DNA from: Candidatus Marimicrobium litorale
GTDB taxonomy: Bacteria > Pseudomonadota > Gammaproteobacteria > Pseudomonadales > Halieaceae
Reading direction: 5' to 3'
Assembly (NCBI RefSeq): GCF_026262645.1
Contig: NZ_SHNO01000001.1
Location: forward strand, 868,001-932,000
Length of the DNA stretch: 64,000 nucleotides
Part shown: positions 1 to 9,428 of the stretch, one piece after another
How positions within the stretch are numbered: the first letter of the stretch is position 1
Layout of the letters: every line of letters starts with the position of its first letter
The notes under the pieces: generated by a model
Told to the model about the DNA's origin: nothing
What the model saw: only the letters and a program-made list of their open reading frames with translations
Database searches by the model: none
Made by a program: the position numbers and the translations under genes

Positions 1-138
1 TACAGACACGGCAAAGATCATTCAGGTGGTTTCTACGAACCCGATTCCCGCGTGGCAACGCAGCGCCACCTCGAGTTTTTCGATGTCCTATGGCGCTTGA
101 GTGCAGAAGATCCCGAGCTCCGATCCATGCGCCTCTGA
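1..138 (+). CDS. C-terminal fragment of an unidentified protein
   Basis: An open frame enters from the left edge in frame 1 and stops with TGA at 136-138, giving about 45 residues. The fragment is charged and contains a Q-R-H-L-E-F-F-D stretch, which looks like the tail of a real protein. I do not recognise the family. Nothing upstream is visible, so neither start nor function can be given. Confidence 0.45.
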   Translation, partial: YRHGKDHSGGFYEPDSRVATQRHLEFFDVLWRLSAEDPELRSMRL

Positions 139-457
139 ACAATAGTACCCAAGCGTGAAAAATTCATGCTTTGAAGCAGTCGATGCTTATAACCGCCCAC
201 TGAGCGCGGCACCGATGATACCTGAATCCACGTCCCCACTAGAAACGCCAATCTGCGAAGCAGAAAAAATAACCACTGTAAAAACAAAAACGTTTAGACC
301 ATAGCCACCGAACCCAAACCCGATCAAACGCAAAAAAAGCAGCACGACCTGCGACTCATGCAGGCCTGGATAAACCGACTGCAGACCGAAAACTCAGCCG
401 TCGATAACAAGCACGTTTTGACACCGCGTTAGAAAATGGTTTGAGTGCTAAACGCAC
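139..457. other. Intergenic stretch, no convincing gene
   Basis: About 320 bases between the truncated left-edge gene and the 3' end of the malyl-CoA thioesterase-like gene. It holds only short frames without ribosome sites. A perfect 7-bp inverted repeat (442-448 with 454-460, 5-base loop) overlaps the stop codon of the leftward gene. It lacks a following T-run on either strand, so it is at best a weak transcription end. Confidence 0.4.
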
Positions 458-1330
458 TCAGGTCATTTGTTCGATTGCTTCCGCCAACGCAAGTTGCCGC
501 CGAGCTTCTTCTACATGCAGATTTTCAACAAGCCGACCCTTGACCACAACGACGGCCTTACCCTGCGCTTGCGCTTCTTCAAAGCCAGCGATTACATCAC
601 GCGCTGCAGTGATCTCCGCCGCGTCGGGTGCGAAGGTGCCGTTGGTGACAGCGATTTGTTTGGGGTGTATCAAACTTTTGCCGTCGAAGCCAAGATCCCG
701 CCCTTGCTCGCAGGAGTAGCGGAGCATTTCCTCGTCTTCGAGATCCAGTTGTACGCCATCGATTATGGTCAACTCGTGAGCCCGCGCGGCATACACGCAG
801 AGGTTTAACGCACCGATAAAGCCGAGGCGATCGCGGGTATGGCGAACCCGCGTATCTTTCGACAGATCCGATGTGCCCATTACCATGCCGACGACGCGAG
901 GATGCGCTGCGGCGATTTCACCGATATTCAGCATGCAATGGGGTGTTTCCGCCATCAGCCAGATGCCAATGTTCTTTGAGCAACCAGCTCCATCAATGGC
1001 CGCGATAGCGTCGGTAACATCGCTTGCAAAATTGATTTTGGGAACCAGCAAACCATCGGGGGCCGTAGCGAAGCCACTGACCGCGGCGATATCGTCATGC
1101 CCCCATTCGGTATCGAGTCCATTAATCCTTACGATAAGCTCGCGATGGCCATAGCCTCCTTCCGCCAACGCCGTACCGATCTGCTCTCGCGCCAGTTCCT
1201 TGGCATCGGGCGCCACGGCGTCCTCAAGATCGAGGATCAAGCCGTCTGCAGGTAACGACCGGGCCTTATCCAGAGCCCGGGCATTGGACCCCGGCATATA
1301 TAACAGCGAGCGGCGAGGCCTGATCTTCAT
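458..1330 (-). CDS. mcl2: HpcH/HpaI (CitE-like) family protein, probable (3S)-malyl-CoA thioesterase
   Basis: A 290-residue TIM-barrel CitE-like protein. The start chosen is the ATG at 1330, seven bases after AAGGAA; a longer frame upstream has no ribosome site. The N-terminus shows the family pattern RRSLLYMPGS, followed by the acidic LDLEDAV motif near residue 33 that contributes to Mg and CoA-ester binding. In ethylmalonyl-CoA pathway organisms a protein of this type (Mcl2) hydrolyses (S)-malyl-CoA, made by Mcl1 from acetyl-CoA and glyoxylate, to free malate. The gene is divergent from the operon encoding Mcd, Mch, Ecm and Mcl1, which supports that role. Sequence alone cannot exclude a citramalyl-CoA lyase or another CitE-like activity. 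Confidence 0.75.
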   Translation of the reverse strand: MKIRPRRSLLYMPGSNARALDKARSLPADGLILDLEDAVAPDAKELAREQIGTALAEGGYGHRELIVRINGLDTEWGHDDIAAVSGFATAPDGLLVPKINFASDVTDAIAAIDGAGCSKNIGIWLMAETPHCMLNIGEIAAAHPRVVGMVMGTSDLSKDTRVRHTRDRLGFIGALNLCVYAARAHELTIIDGVQLDLEDEEMLRYSCEQGRDLGFDGKSLIHPKQIAVTNGTFAPDAAEITAARDVIAGFEEAQAQGKAVVVVKGRLVENLHVEEARRQLALAEAIEQMT

Positions 1331-1440
1331 GGTCTGATTCCTTGGGTTAACCGTGGTTGTTTCGAGTAGTGGGACACACAGCATACAAAAGTGAGCGAAC
1401 AGCGGGCAAGATAATCCAGTCATTTACTCGTGCCTTCTAG

Positions 1441-1469
1441 TTGTTTAATCGACACTGAGCCACTAAAAT
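1441..1469 (+). promoter_or_regulatory. Candidate sigma-70 promoter of the ethylmalonyl-CoA operon
   Basis: TTGTTT at 1441-1446 and TAAAAT at 1464-1469 are separated by 17 bases, about 75 bases upstream of the mcd start. The -10 matches 5 of 6 consensus positions; the -35 matches only 3. It sits in the 212-base divergent region between the malyl-CoA thioesterase-like gene and mcd, where a promoter is required. Confidence 0.35.
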
Positions 1470-1542
1470 CGCGGTTTGATTCATTGAACCACTATCGCCA
1501 TGTCGCGTCAGCCTCACCGGCGTCTTATCAGGCAGGATTTCT

Positions 1543-3225
1543 ATGTCACTTCAATTCCCGGAACCAGACCATGCGCTGGGCCAGGCACAAGCCGCTATCG
1601 CAGCACTTTCCACTCTGATTGATCAGGCCCTTACCGGTCTGAAGCCGACCGTTAGCGAAAACGGTAAACTTTCACCGTCAAAGTTGGACCGTCATCAACT
1701 GGCCTGCTACGACATTGCCCTCTGCTGGTCCGAATGCACGGCAGCGACGTTCATGCTTTCCCACGCTGCACGGGTCAAGGCCGAGGGTCAATGTGATTTG
1801 TCCCTGCGGCTAACGGCGCTGTTTTGTGCTGAAACCCTGTCCTCTGCCCTTGGGCGTCTACGTCTCCGCCCGGCGGATTACGGACTCGAAATGGACGTTA
1901 TTCTGGAGATAGAGACCAACGCAGCGCTCTGCGACTTCATTGCGACTCAGATGGCGTCGGCTAATATCGCCGAAATTGGCCGCCAACTGCAGGAAAATCA
2001 GGGCGACCTGGGCCCGGACTTACTGGGCGAACACCACACCATGATGCGCGATACCTTTCAACGCTTTACCGATGATGTGGTAATGCCGCTGGCGGAAAAA
2101 ATTCATCGAGAAGACCTGATTATCCCCGAAACCATCCTCGACCCCTTGCGAGAGATGGGCATGTTCGGCCTGTCTATCCCCGAGAGCTACGGCGGCCTGC
2201 AGGAAAACGATGAGGAAGACACACTAGGAATGATCGTGGTGACCGAGGAGCTCTCAAGGGGATCACTGGGCGGTGCCGGCAGCCTGATCACGCGCCCGGA
2301 GATTTTGTCCAGAGCGCTTCTCAAAGGGGGCACTGAAGCTCAGAAACAGCATTGGCTGCCTCGCCTCGCTGTGGGCGACCCGCTGTGCGCAGTTGCCGTC
2401 ACAGAACCCAACTACGGCTCGGATGTAGCGGCAGTAAAACTCAAGGCGGAAGCGACCGAGGGTGGATGGACACTGAACGGCGCCAAAACGTGGTGTACTT
2501 TCGGTGGAAAAGCAGGTGTTCTTCTGGTCCTCGCCAGAACTGACCCCGACGCCTCGCTCGGGCATAAGGGTCTATCAATGTTTCTCGTTGAAAAACCGTC
2601 CAGCGATGGCCATGAATTCGAAGTGATGCAAAATAGCGGCGGTAAGCTAACAGGACGGGCTATCGCGACCCTGGGCTACCGCGGCATGCATTCGTTTGAG
2701 CTATTTTTCGATGATTTTTTTGTGCCGGCAGACAATATGTTGGGAGGCGCGGCAGGTGAAGGCAAGGGGTTTTACTACGCCATGGCCGGCTTCGCGGGCG
2801 GGCGTATTCAAACAGCAGCCCGTGCGGTCGGTCTGATGAGAGCAGCGTTTGACAAGTCGCTCTCCTACGCCGGTGAGCGGGTAGTATTCGGTGAACCGAT
2901 TGGTAACTACCAGCTAACCCAGGTCAAACTGGCCTACATGGGCGCCCGACTGCTAGCCTGCCGACAAATTACCTATGATGTGGCGAAGCTAATGGACTCC
3001 GGTGAGGGCGATATGGAGGCCAGCGCGGCGAAAATCTTCGCAAGCAAGACTTCAGAATGGCTAACCAGGGAAGCGCTGCAAATTCATGGCGGCATGGGTT
3101 ACGCTGAAGAAACGCCGGTAAGCCGGTACTTTGCTGATGCTCGCGTGCTATCCATTTTTGAGGGCGCGGAGGAAACGTTGGCGCTGAAGGTAATCGCCAG
3201 AGCTCTTCTGGAAAAGACGGCATAA
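1543..3225 (+). CDS. mcd: Acyl-CoA dehydrogenase, probable (2S)-methylsuccinyl-CoA dehydrogenase
   Basis: A 560-residue flavoprotein, much longer than the roughly 380 residues of ordinary acyl-CoA dehydrogenases. The extra 150 N-terminal residues form a helical domain, as in methylsuccinyl-CoA dehydrogenase. The canonical dehydrogenase core follows: N-terminal helices, the VTEPNYGSD substrate/FAD segment near residue 290, and a C-terminal QIHGGMGYAEE motif. The start is ATG 1543 with AGGA seven bases upstream. The enzyme would oxidise (2S)-methylsuccinyl-CoA to mesaconyl-C1-CoA and pass electrons to ETF. It is the first gene of a tight operon with the mesaconyl-CoA hydratase 10 bases downstream. 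The specific substrate is inferred from length, architecture and neighbours. Confidence 0.85.
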   Translation: MSLQFPEPDHALGQAQAAIAALSTLIDQALTGLKPTVSENGKLSPSKLDRHQLACYDIALCWSECTAATFMLSHAARVKAEGQCDLSLRLTALFCAETLSSALGRLRLRPADYGLEMDVILEIETNAALCDFIATQMASANIAEIGRQLQENQGDLGPDLLGEHHTMMRDTFQRFTDDVVMPLAEKIHREDLIIPETILDPLREMGMFGLSIPESYGGLQENDEEDTLGMIVVTEELSRGSLGGAGSLITRPEILSRALLKGGTEAQKQHWLPRLAVGDPLCAVAVTEPNYGSDVAAVKLKAEATEGGWTLNGAKTWCTFGGKAGVLLVLARTDPDASLGHKGLSMFLVEKPSSDGHEFEVMQNSGGKLTGRAIATLGYRGMHSFELFFDDFFVPADNMLGGAAGEGKGFYYAMAGFAGGRIQTAARAVGLMRAAFDKSLSYAGERVVFGEPIGNYQLTQVKLAYMGARLLACRQITYDVAKLMDSGEGDMEASAAKIFASKTSEWLTREALQIHGGMGYAEETPVSRYFADARVLSIFEGAEETLALKVIARALLEKTA

Positions 3226-3235
3226 GGGGCTACCC

Positions 3236-4408
3236 GTGAGCATTACTGTCAATTTGCCGTCGCAGCAGGAACTATCTCCGACTGTCGACGTGGATTTAGA
3301 GCGAGTGCGCAGGCCGCAGTATGGTCGTTATCTGGATGAACTTGAACCCGGACAAACGTTTGAGCACCCGCGCGGCTTTACCTTCACACGCGGCAACATA
3401 CTCCTATTCTCGCGCACCTTTATGCAGGCCAACCCACTCTACTTGAATGCCCAGTATGCCACTGAGCTCGGTTTTTCCGATCTGCCAGCCAGCCCGCAAA
3501 TGGTTTTCAATGTTGTCCTCTCACTCGGCGTGCAAAACGATTCCGAGAAAGCCATTGCGAACCTCGGCTACTATGACGTGCAGTTTCTGCGCCCCGTGTA
3601 TCCCGGCGATACACTGCGAGCCTTTACTCGGGTACTGGAGCGTAAGGACCGTGGACCGGACAAGCCCGGTATTGCGCGTATTCGCACAGTGGGTGTCAAC
3701 CAGACCAATAATGTCGTGCTGCAATACGAACGCAAGGTCATGGTGGCCTGGCGCGGCGACCGATTGCCCACAACTCCGGCAGCCACACCCTCGATGCCAT
3801 TCCCTGACGAGCCTTTGTCGCAGGTTGACCTTCCACTCTCGGGGGCTGCAGTAACCGGAGTTCTCAGCGGGCCGAACACCGCTGTCGAAGACTTCTCTTG
3901 CGGCGATATAATTGTACACGCCAACGGCCGCTCCATTACCGAAGAGCACATGGCCCTTACTTATCTTGTAGGCAACAGCCACCCATTGCACTTTGATGGA
4001 GAATACTCACGGTCGCTGAGTGGCAAAATGAGCGGCAACCCTATTGTATACGGGGGACTCGTATTTGCATGGCTGGAGGGACTGGCAAGCAGGGATATCA
4101 GCGAACGTTCGGTCTGGGAGCTGGGCTTCACAGAGGGCTACCACACCCAACCGGTCTTCGCAGGAGATACCCTGGGCGCGCTGAGTCGCGTCCTCGCGGT
4201 AGAAGAAGCTGCAGGTCTGCATGGCTATGGTATCGTGACAACTCAATTGATAGGGGTGAAAAATTTGACGGCCGCCGCTGCGCTCGATAAATACGCAGAG
4301 GATTTATTTATAAAAGAAGATAGCAAGCGCGCCCTCGGCAAAGAAAAAATCAGTGATAAGATATTTGAAATCGAAAGGCGCCTGTTGCTGACGCGCCGTT
4401 CTCAGTGA
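3236..4408 (+). CDS. mch: Mesaconyl-CoA hydratase (beta-methylmalyl-CoA dehydratase), MaoC family
   Basis: A 390-residue protein with two hot-dog (MaoC-like) halves. The N-terminal half contains an ANPLYLN segment near residue 67; the C-terminal half contains GNSHPLHFD around residue 246, with the His and Asp typical of hydratases. Translation starts at GTG 3236 behind AAGGGG. The predicted reaction is reversible hydration of mesaconyl-C1-CoA to (2R,3S)-beta-methylmalyl-CoA, the step between Mcd and Mcl1. Family and two-domain length agree with characterised Mch enzymes of Rhodobacter, Methylobacterium and Chloroflexus. The gene ends inside or directly against the start of the mutase gene, so the two are probably translationally coupled. 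Confidence 0.88.
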   Translation: MSITVNLPSQQELSPTVDVDLERVRRPQYGRYLDELEPGQTFEHPRGFTFTRGNILLFSRTFMQANPLYLNAQYATELGFSDLPASPQMVFNVVLSLGVQNDSEKAIANLGYYDVQFLRPVYPGDTLRAFTRVLERKDRGPDKPGIARIRTVGVNQTNNVVLQYERKVMVAWRGDRLPTTPAATPSMPFPDEPLSQVDLPLSGAAVTGVLSGPNTAVEDFSCGDIIVHANGRSITEEHMALTYLVGNSHPLHFDGEYSRSLSGKMSGNPIVYGGLVFAWLEGLASRDISERSVWELGFTEGYHTQPVFAGDTLGALSRVLAVEEAAGLHGYGIVTTQLIGVKNLTAAAALDKYAEDLFIKEDSKRALGKEKISDKIFEIERRLLLTRRSQ

Positions 4409-4419
4409 GGAATGAACCG

Positions 4420-6420
4420 GTGATCAAGGAAACGATTCAGCGTGACCGCCCATGGCTGATGCGTACTTACTCCGGCCACTCTTCGGCCCGGGCCTCTAAC
4501 GAGCTTTACCGCACCAATTTAAGTAGAGGCCAGACAGGCCTTTCAGTCGCCTTTGATCTGCCAACACAAACCGGATATGACTCCGATCATCCCCTTGCCA
4601 GAGGTGAGGTCGGAAAAGTTGGTGTGCCCATCGATCATATCGGCGATATGGAAGCGCTGTTTGACGAGATCCCCCTGGGCCAAATGAATACTTCGATGAC
4701 AATCAATGCCACGGCACCTTGGTTGCTGGCCCTTTACATCGCGGTCGCCGAGCGTCAGGGTGTTGATCCTGCGAGCCTGCAAGGCACCACACAAAACGAC
4801 GTACTTAAGGAATACCTTTCGCGGGGGACTTATATTTTTCCGCCCAGCCCCTCGGTGCGCCTCACGACTGATCTTATTGTGTATACGGTCGAACATATAC
4901 CGAAATGGAACCCGACCAATATTTGCAGCTATCATCTGCAAGAAGCAGGTGCCACGCCGACGCAGGAACTTGCCTATGCCCTGTCCAGCGCGATTGCCAT
5001 TCTCGATGCAGTGCGCGATTCCGGTCAGGTCAGCGCAGATCGCTTCCACAACGTCGTGGGCAGGATTTCTTTTTTCGTCAATGCAGGCATCAGGTTTGTC
5101 GAAGAAACATGCAAAATGCGCGCATTTGTGCAGCTGTGGGATGACCTGGCGAGCGAGCGCTACGGGGTGGAAGACCCCAAAAAACGTCGCTTTCGCTATG
5201 GCGTACAGGTTAATTCGCTCGGCTTAACTGAATCACAACCAGAAAACAACGTGCAGCGCATTGTGCTTGAGATGTTGGCCGTCACACTGTCAAAAAATGC
5301 CCGGGCCCGAGCAATTCAGTTGCCCGCCTGGAACGAGGCACTTGGATTACCTCGCCCCTGGGATCAGCAATGGGCGCTACGTATGCAACAGGTTCTCGCG
5401 CTGGAAACGGATTTACTGGAGTACGGCGACCTGCTGGACGGTTCGCCGGTCATCGAGACAAAAGTGTCAGAGATGATAGCCAGTGCGCAACAAGAAATGA
5501 GCGAGATTGATTCACGCGGCGGTATGGTGGCCTGCATTGAGAGCGGCTACGTCAAGCGAGAACTGGTGGAAAGCCACACCCGTCGTATGCTTGGTATAGA
5601 GAGTGGCGAGCTGCCAATCGTCGGCGTGAACTGCTTCAAAGAAAGCGCACAATCACCACTTACGGCGGGAGATGAATCAGGCATCCTGCATGTGGATAGT
5701 GCGGTGGAGCAAGAACAAATCGCCTCGCTGAAAGCTTTTCGGGCAAATCGTTCCGAGATCGACGTAGCCGCCGCACTTGAGGCGTTGCGCGCGGCCGCCA
5801 AGAGTGGCGAAAATATTATGCCCGCCTCAATCACCTGCGCAAAAGCCGGCGTCACTACCGGCGAATGGAGCGAGGAACTGCGCCAGATTTTTGGTGAATA
5901 CCGCGCTCCTACTGGCGTAGACATCAACCGCGCTCAGCAAGGCTCGAGTGAAGCACTCGACCTCACCAGAGTTCGCGTGCAGCGCACAGGTGAGGAACTG
6001 GGTCGTCCACTGCGCTTGCTGATTGGCAAGCCCGGCCTCGATGGGCACAGTAACGGCGCGGAGCAGATCGCCGTCAAAGGGCGTGATGCCGGATTCGAAA
6101 TCGTCTACGAAGGCATTCGCCTGACGCCGGCCCAAATAGCGCGAGCTGCGCAGGAGGAAGGCGTACATCTTATCGGGCTGTCTGTTCTCTCCGGCAGTCA
6201 CCTTGAACTCGTTGAGGCGATTCATTTGGAGCTCACTGCCATTGGCGCGAGCGATATACCGATAGTTCTTGGTGGAATTATCCCCGAGGACGATGCACAG
6301 CTCCTCATAAAAAAGGGCCTAAAAGCTGTATTCACGCCCAAGGACGTGGATATGAATGAGATCATGGATCGCATGGTGGATATTATTCGCGAAACAAACG
6401 GGCTGGAGCCCGACGTCTGA
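4420..6420 (+). CDS. ecm: (2R)-ethylmalonyl-CoA mutase, adenosylcobalamin-dependent
   Basis: A 666-residue mutase with a catalytic TIM barrel (about residues 1-510) and a C-terminal cobalamin-binding domain. The base-off motif DGHSNG lies near 541-546 and its His is the lower cobalt ligand. The barrel carries RTYSGHSSA, LYRTNLSRGQTGLS and FDLPTQTGYDSDH, which match ethylmalonyl-CoA mutase rather than methylmalonyl-CoA mutase (the second mutase in this window has RQYAGFSTA and [13 protein letters not shown]). I chose GTG 4420 because GAGGAA stands seven bases upstream; GTG 4405 would overlap mch but has no ribosome site. The enzyme rearranges (2R)-ethylmalonyl-CoA to (2S)-methylsuccinyl-CoA. 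A MeaB-like GTPase follows after 2 bases. Confidence 0.9.
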   Translation: MIKETIQRDRPWLMRTYSGHSSARASNELYRTNLSRGQTGLSVAFDLPTQTGYDSDHPLARGEVGKVGVPIDHIGDMEALFDEIPLGQMNTSMTINATAPWLLALYIAVAERQGVDPASLQGTTQNDVLKEYLSRGTYIFPPSPSVRLTTDLIVYTVEHIPKWNPTNICSYHLQEAGATPTQELAYALSSAIAILDAVRDSGQVSADRFHNVVGRISFFVNAGIRFVEETCKMRAFVQLWDDLASERYGVEDPKKRRFRYGVQVNSLGLTESQPENNVQRIVLEMLAVTLSKNARARAIQLPAWNEALGLPRPWDQQWALRMQQVLALETDLLEYGDLLDGSPVIETKVSEMIASAQQEMSEIDSRGGMVACIESGYVKRELVESHTRRMLGIESGELPIVGVNCFKESAQSPLTAGDESGILHVDSAVEQEQIASLKAFRANRSEIDVAAALEALRAAAKSGENIMPASITCAKAGVTTGEWSEELRQIFGEYRAPTGVDINRAQQGSSEALDLTRVRVQRTGEELGRPLRLLIGKPGLDGHSNGAEQIAVKGRDAGFEIVYEGIRLTPAQIARAAQEEGVHLIGLSVLSGSHLELVEAIHLELTAIGASDIPIVLGGIIPEDDAQLLIKKGLKAVFTPKDVDMNEIMDRMVDIIRETNGLEPDV

Positions 6421-6422
6421 TC

Positions 6423-7424
6423 TTGTCTTCTCAGTCCGACGATAGCCGCCAGGTCGACGAACTTGCCGCGGGCGTGCAGCGAGGAGAACGGCGCGCTCTG
6501 GCAGAGGCTTTGAACCTGCTGGATGATCGAAGAGACTCCTCCCGGGCGCGGTCGGCGGAACTGGTTCATCTGCTGCAGGGGGACACCCTTGCTCCTGGCG
6601 CGCACATGATCGGCATGACCGGCCCGCCGGGGGTCGGAAAGTCCAGCCTGGGCGCCTGCCTTATCACCGAGTGGCGACGGCGCGGATTGACTGTCGGCGT
6701 CTTGGCGGTGGACCCATCCAGCCCCCTCAGTGGCGGTGCTCTGCTGGGTGATCGACTGCGTCTCCACTCTAATCCCGACGACCGCGGCGTATTCTTTCGC
6801 TCACTCTCCAGTCGCGGCCATTATGGAGGTCTCAGCGCCGAGGTCTGGCCAATGTGCCAGGTAATGGCCTCTGCCTTTGATATCGTTATGATCGAAACCG
6901 TAGGCGTCGGGCAACGGGAAATCGATATATCTCGAATGTGCGATACCACCTGCGTCATCGCCCAACCTGGATCAGGTGACAGCATCCAGTCATTGAAAGC
7001 GGGCATTTTGGAGGTGCCTCACATACTGGTGGTCAACAAGGCCGATATGGGTGCCATGGCGACGCGCACAGCATCAGAACTCGCAGGCGCCCTGACATCA
7101 GAGCACCCGGATGGTGCGTGGCGCGTGCCGGTATTATCGACTTCCGCCACGCAGGGAAGCGGCATTTCCGAACTGGTAGATTGTCTTGAAGCTCACTTCC
7201 AGACCCTGTTGCAAAACAAGTTACTGAAACACCGGCGCAGAGGCTACCAGGCGTATTGGATTGTGAATCGCCTGCAGGAAGAGTTCGGTGCCCACGGCGT
7301 CGAGCGACTGGGAGGCGAAGCCGCTATTGTTGAACAAATTCAATCAGAAATACCTGATCTTTATCGGCAGTACGATGCACTGCGCCGGCAACTGGCCGAT
7401 CGCAGCCCAACTATCAAATCATAG
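6423..7424 (+). CDS. MeaB/ArgK-family GTPase, putative chaperone of ethylmalonyl-CoA mutase
   Basis: A 333-residue P-loop GTPase of the MeaB/MMAA family. The Walker A motif GPPGVGKS is at about 67-74, then come [19 protein letters not shown] and the guanine-specifying NKAD motif. MeaB proteins protect B12 mutases and help swap inactivated cofactor. The start is TTG 6423, two bases after the ecm stop, with a GGAG somewhat far upstream. Such tight linkage makes Ecm the likely client. It differs clearly from the second MeaB of this window: RGHYGGLS here replaces the usual ASGALGG segment in the switch region. It therefore belongs to the divergent branch that travels with Ecm-type operons, an assignment I make from context. 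Confidence 0.82.
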   Translation: MSSQSDDSRQVDELAAGVQRGERRALAEALNLLDDRRDSSRARSAELVHLLQGDTLAPGAHMIGMTGPPGVGKSSLGACLITEWRRRGLTVGVLAVDPSSPLSGGALLGDRLRLHSNPDDRGVFFRSLSSRGHYGGLSAEVWPMCQVMASAFDIVMIETVGVGQREIDISRMCDTTCVIAQPGSGDSIQSLKAGILEVPHILVVNKADMGAMATRTASELAGALTSEHPDGAWRVPVLSTSATQGSGISELVDCLEAHFQTLLQNKLLKHRRRGYQAYWIVNRLQEEFGAHGVERLGGEAAIVEQIQSEIPDLYRQYDALRRQLADRSPTIKS

Positions 7425-7443
7425 AAAGCAGCGGAGATACCTT

Positions 7444-8493
7444 ATGCGCAGTCCACGTGATTTCTTTAAGCCCTTGGCATTGGGCGCACCGCAACCCCTG
7501 GCGGATATACCCGTGCGCCCCTCTCGCATGATTCATTTTTTTGACCCCAGTAATCCCAAGATGGCGGAGAAGGCGCCGAGTATCGCAAGCAGAGTGGATA
7601 TTTTGCTCGGCAATATGGAGGACGCTGTCGCTATCGACAACAAGGAGGCTGCACGCGAAGGTTTTATTCGAATCGCCAGAGAAAATGACTTTGGCGATAC
7701 GCAGCTATGGACACGCATTAACAGCCTCGACAGCCCCTGGTTTCTCGATGACATTCACCGTATCGTAACTGAAGTGGGTGACAAGATAGATGTGATTATG
7801 CTGCCCAAGATTCAGGGCGCATGGGATATCCACTACGCTGATCAACTGTTGGCTCAGCTGGAAGCGCGAGCCGGCATCCAGCGACCGATACTGCTGCACT
7901 GTATTCTCGAAACGGCACTCGGCGTGGCCAACGTGGAATCGATTGCCAATGCCAGTCCTCGCATTCAGGGCATGAGCCTTGGGCCTGCCGATTTGGCCGC
8001 ATCTCGACGCATGAAGACAACTCGCATAGGTGGCGGTCATCCCGGCTACTTGGTCAGGGACGACCCCGATGCCGACAACCCCGAGGCACCGCGCACGGCC
8101 CACCAGCAGGATCTTTGGCACTACACCATCGGGCGAATGGTCGATGCGTGTGTCAGTGTTGGTGCACTGCCCTTTTATGGACCATTCGGGGCGATTGATG
8201 ATCCAACAGGCTGCGAAGATCAGTTCCGCAATGCCTTTCTGATGGGTTGTGTCGGTGCCTGGTCCTTACACCCAAGCCAGATAGACATAGCAAAGACCGT
8301 GTTTAGTCCACCTGCCGACGAAGTGCTTTGGGCAAAACGCGTTCTCGAGGCGCTCCCGGATGGCAGTGGCGCCGTTATGGTGGACGGAAAAATGCAGGAC
8401 GACGCTTCATGGAAACAGTGCAAGGTAATGGTAGACCTGGCCAAGCTGATAGCAGACAGCGACCCCGCGTTAAAGAAAGCGTATGGTTTCTAG
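7444..8493 (+). CDS. mcl1: L-malyl-CoA / beta-methylmalyl-CoA lyase
   Basis: A 349-residue HpcH/HpaI-fold lyase. The start is ATG 7444 with GGAGAT seven bases upstream; a longer frame into meaB is spurious. The acidic GNMEDAV motif is near 57-63, and [16 protein letters not shown] and a long C-terminal segment with DGSG and [12 protein letters not shown] follow. This C-terminal region and the N-terminal [10 protein letters not shown] resemble the Chloroflexus-type malyl-CoA lyase closely, as I recall that sequence. The enzyme cleaves beta-methylmalyl-CoA to glyoxylate and propionyl-CoA, and condenses glyoxylate with acetyl-CoA to malyl-CoA. The propionyl-CoA would enter the convergent carboxylase/mutase operon; the malyl-CoA would go to the divergent thioesterase-like protein. 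Confidence 0.9.
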   Translation: MRSPRDFFKPLALGAPQPLADIPVRPSRMIHFFDPSNPKMAEKAPSIASRVDILLGNMEDAVAIDNKEAAREGFIRIARENDFGDTQLWTRINSLDSPWFLDDIHRIVTEVGDKIDVIMLPKIQGAWDIHYADQLLAQLEARAGIQRPILLHCILETALGVANVESIANASPRIQGMSLGPADLAASRRMKTTRIGGGHPGYLVRDDPDADNPEAPRTAHQQDLWHYTIGRMVDACVSVGALPFYGPFGAIDDPTGCEDQFRNAFLMGCVGAWSLHPSQIDIAKTVFSPPADEVLWAKRVLEALPDGSGAVMVDGKMQDDASWKQCKVMVDLAKLIADSDPALKKAYGF

Positions 8494-9319
8494 ACTTCGC
8501 GTTCGGGCTCGGTCACGAGGGGCAGCCCCAACTGCTTCGGCATCTTCGCTCGTCGCACTTGTCTGTGCCTTGATACTGGGCCCAGTCTGGCAGCCCGCTT
8601 ATGCTGATAGCCTGCCCGATACGATCGATAGGATTCGCCCCAGTATTGTAGGCGTTGGAACCGCCTACCCGCCCCGTCAACCCAATCGCAAGGGAGATAC
8701 TGTCTCCTACCACGGTACTGGTTTTGTCGTGGGAAACGGCAAACAAATAATTACGAATGCTCATGTTGTAGCGATGAAACTCGATCAGAAAAACAGACAA
8801 TCGCTCGCTATATTCACCGGACATGGCACAGATGCGACCGTCCGGTTCGCCCAGCTGGTCAGCACCGACCATGAGCACGACCTCGCCCTGCTCAGCTTCA
8901 AGGGAGGCGCCCTGCCCGCTTTGACGCTAGGCGACTCCAGTCGCGTTCGCGAGGGGCAAGACATTGCGTTTACCGGCTTTCCGATTGGTGTTGTGCTGGG
9001 CCTATACCCGGTTACACACCGGGGTATAGTCGCCGCTATTTCGCCTTTGGCGCGCCCTATGGAGAAGGCGCGATCGATAAATCCGGCTCAGAGGCATCGC
9101 CTGCGCAACCCTTACGATGTGTTTCAACTGGATGGGACCGCGTATCCTGGCAACAGCGGAAGCCCTGTTTACCTGCCGGGAACTGGCGAGGTTATCGGCG
9201 TTATTAACAGTGTGGCCGTAAAAAAGACAAAGGAATCACTGTTAAAAAATCCGTCCGGGATCACCTATGCGATTCCTGCAAGCCACATCCAAGTACTTTT
9301 CGACGCGGTCCCACAGTAG
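8483..9319 (+). CDS. Exported trypsin-like serine protease (S1C-like, no PDZ domain)
   Basis: A 278-residue protein with a Sec signal peptide: Arg-rich n-region, hydrophobic stretch around 21-34, likely cleavage after AYA near residue 41. The mature part has a chymotrypsin-like domain with catalytic His in TNAHVV, Asp in HDLALL and Ser in GNSGSP. There is no PDZ domain, so it is shorter than DegP/DegS. Its ATG lies inside the last codons of mcl1 (11-base overlap), so it is probably cotranscribed with the ethylmalonyl-CoA genes. The metabolic link is not obvious; the gene may simply be carried along. Substrate unknown. Confidence 0.8.
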   Translation: MVSRLRVRARSRGAAPTASASSLVALVCALILGPVWQPAYADSLPDTIDRIRPSIVGVGTAYPPRQPNRKGDTVSYHGTGFVVGNGKQIITNAHVVAMKLDQKNRQSLAIFTGHGTDATVRFAQLVSTDHEHDLALLSFKGGALPALTLGDSSRVREGQDIAFTGFPIGVVLGLYPVTHRGIVAAISPLARPMEKARSINPAQRHRLRNPYDVFQLDGTAYPGNSGSPVYLPGTGEVIGVINSVAVKKTKESLLKNPSGITYAIPASHIQVLFDAVPQ

Positions 9320-9428
9320 GCCTCCTGCACAGTCGATAAAGCAATCCGACGACCCCGATGCGCCACAGACTATCGGGTTTGCATAGAGTTGCAGCCACCG
9401 CCCACGACCGGCGATCAACTCGCCTGAA

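Noticed and set aside
442-460. Hairpin at the end of the malyl-CoA thioesterase-like gene as an intrinsic terminator
   Set aside because: Stem of only 7 bp and no T-run following on either strand.
467-808. A long + strand frame antisense to the malyl-CoA thioesterase-like gene
   Set aside because: Shadow frame over a conserved CitE-like gene; no family motif and no ribosome site.
1331-1542. Cobalamin riboswitch upstream of the mutase operon
   Set aside because: No B12-box-like sequence or long structured leader could be seen in the 212-base intergenic region.
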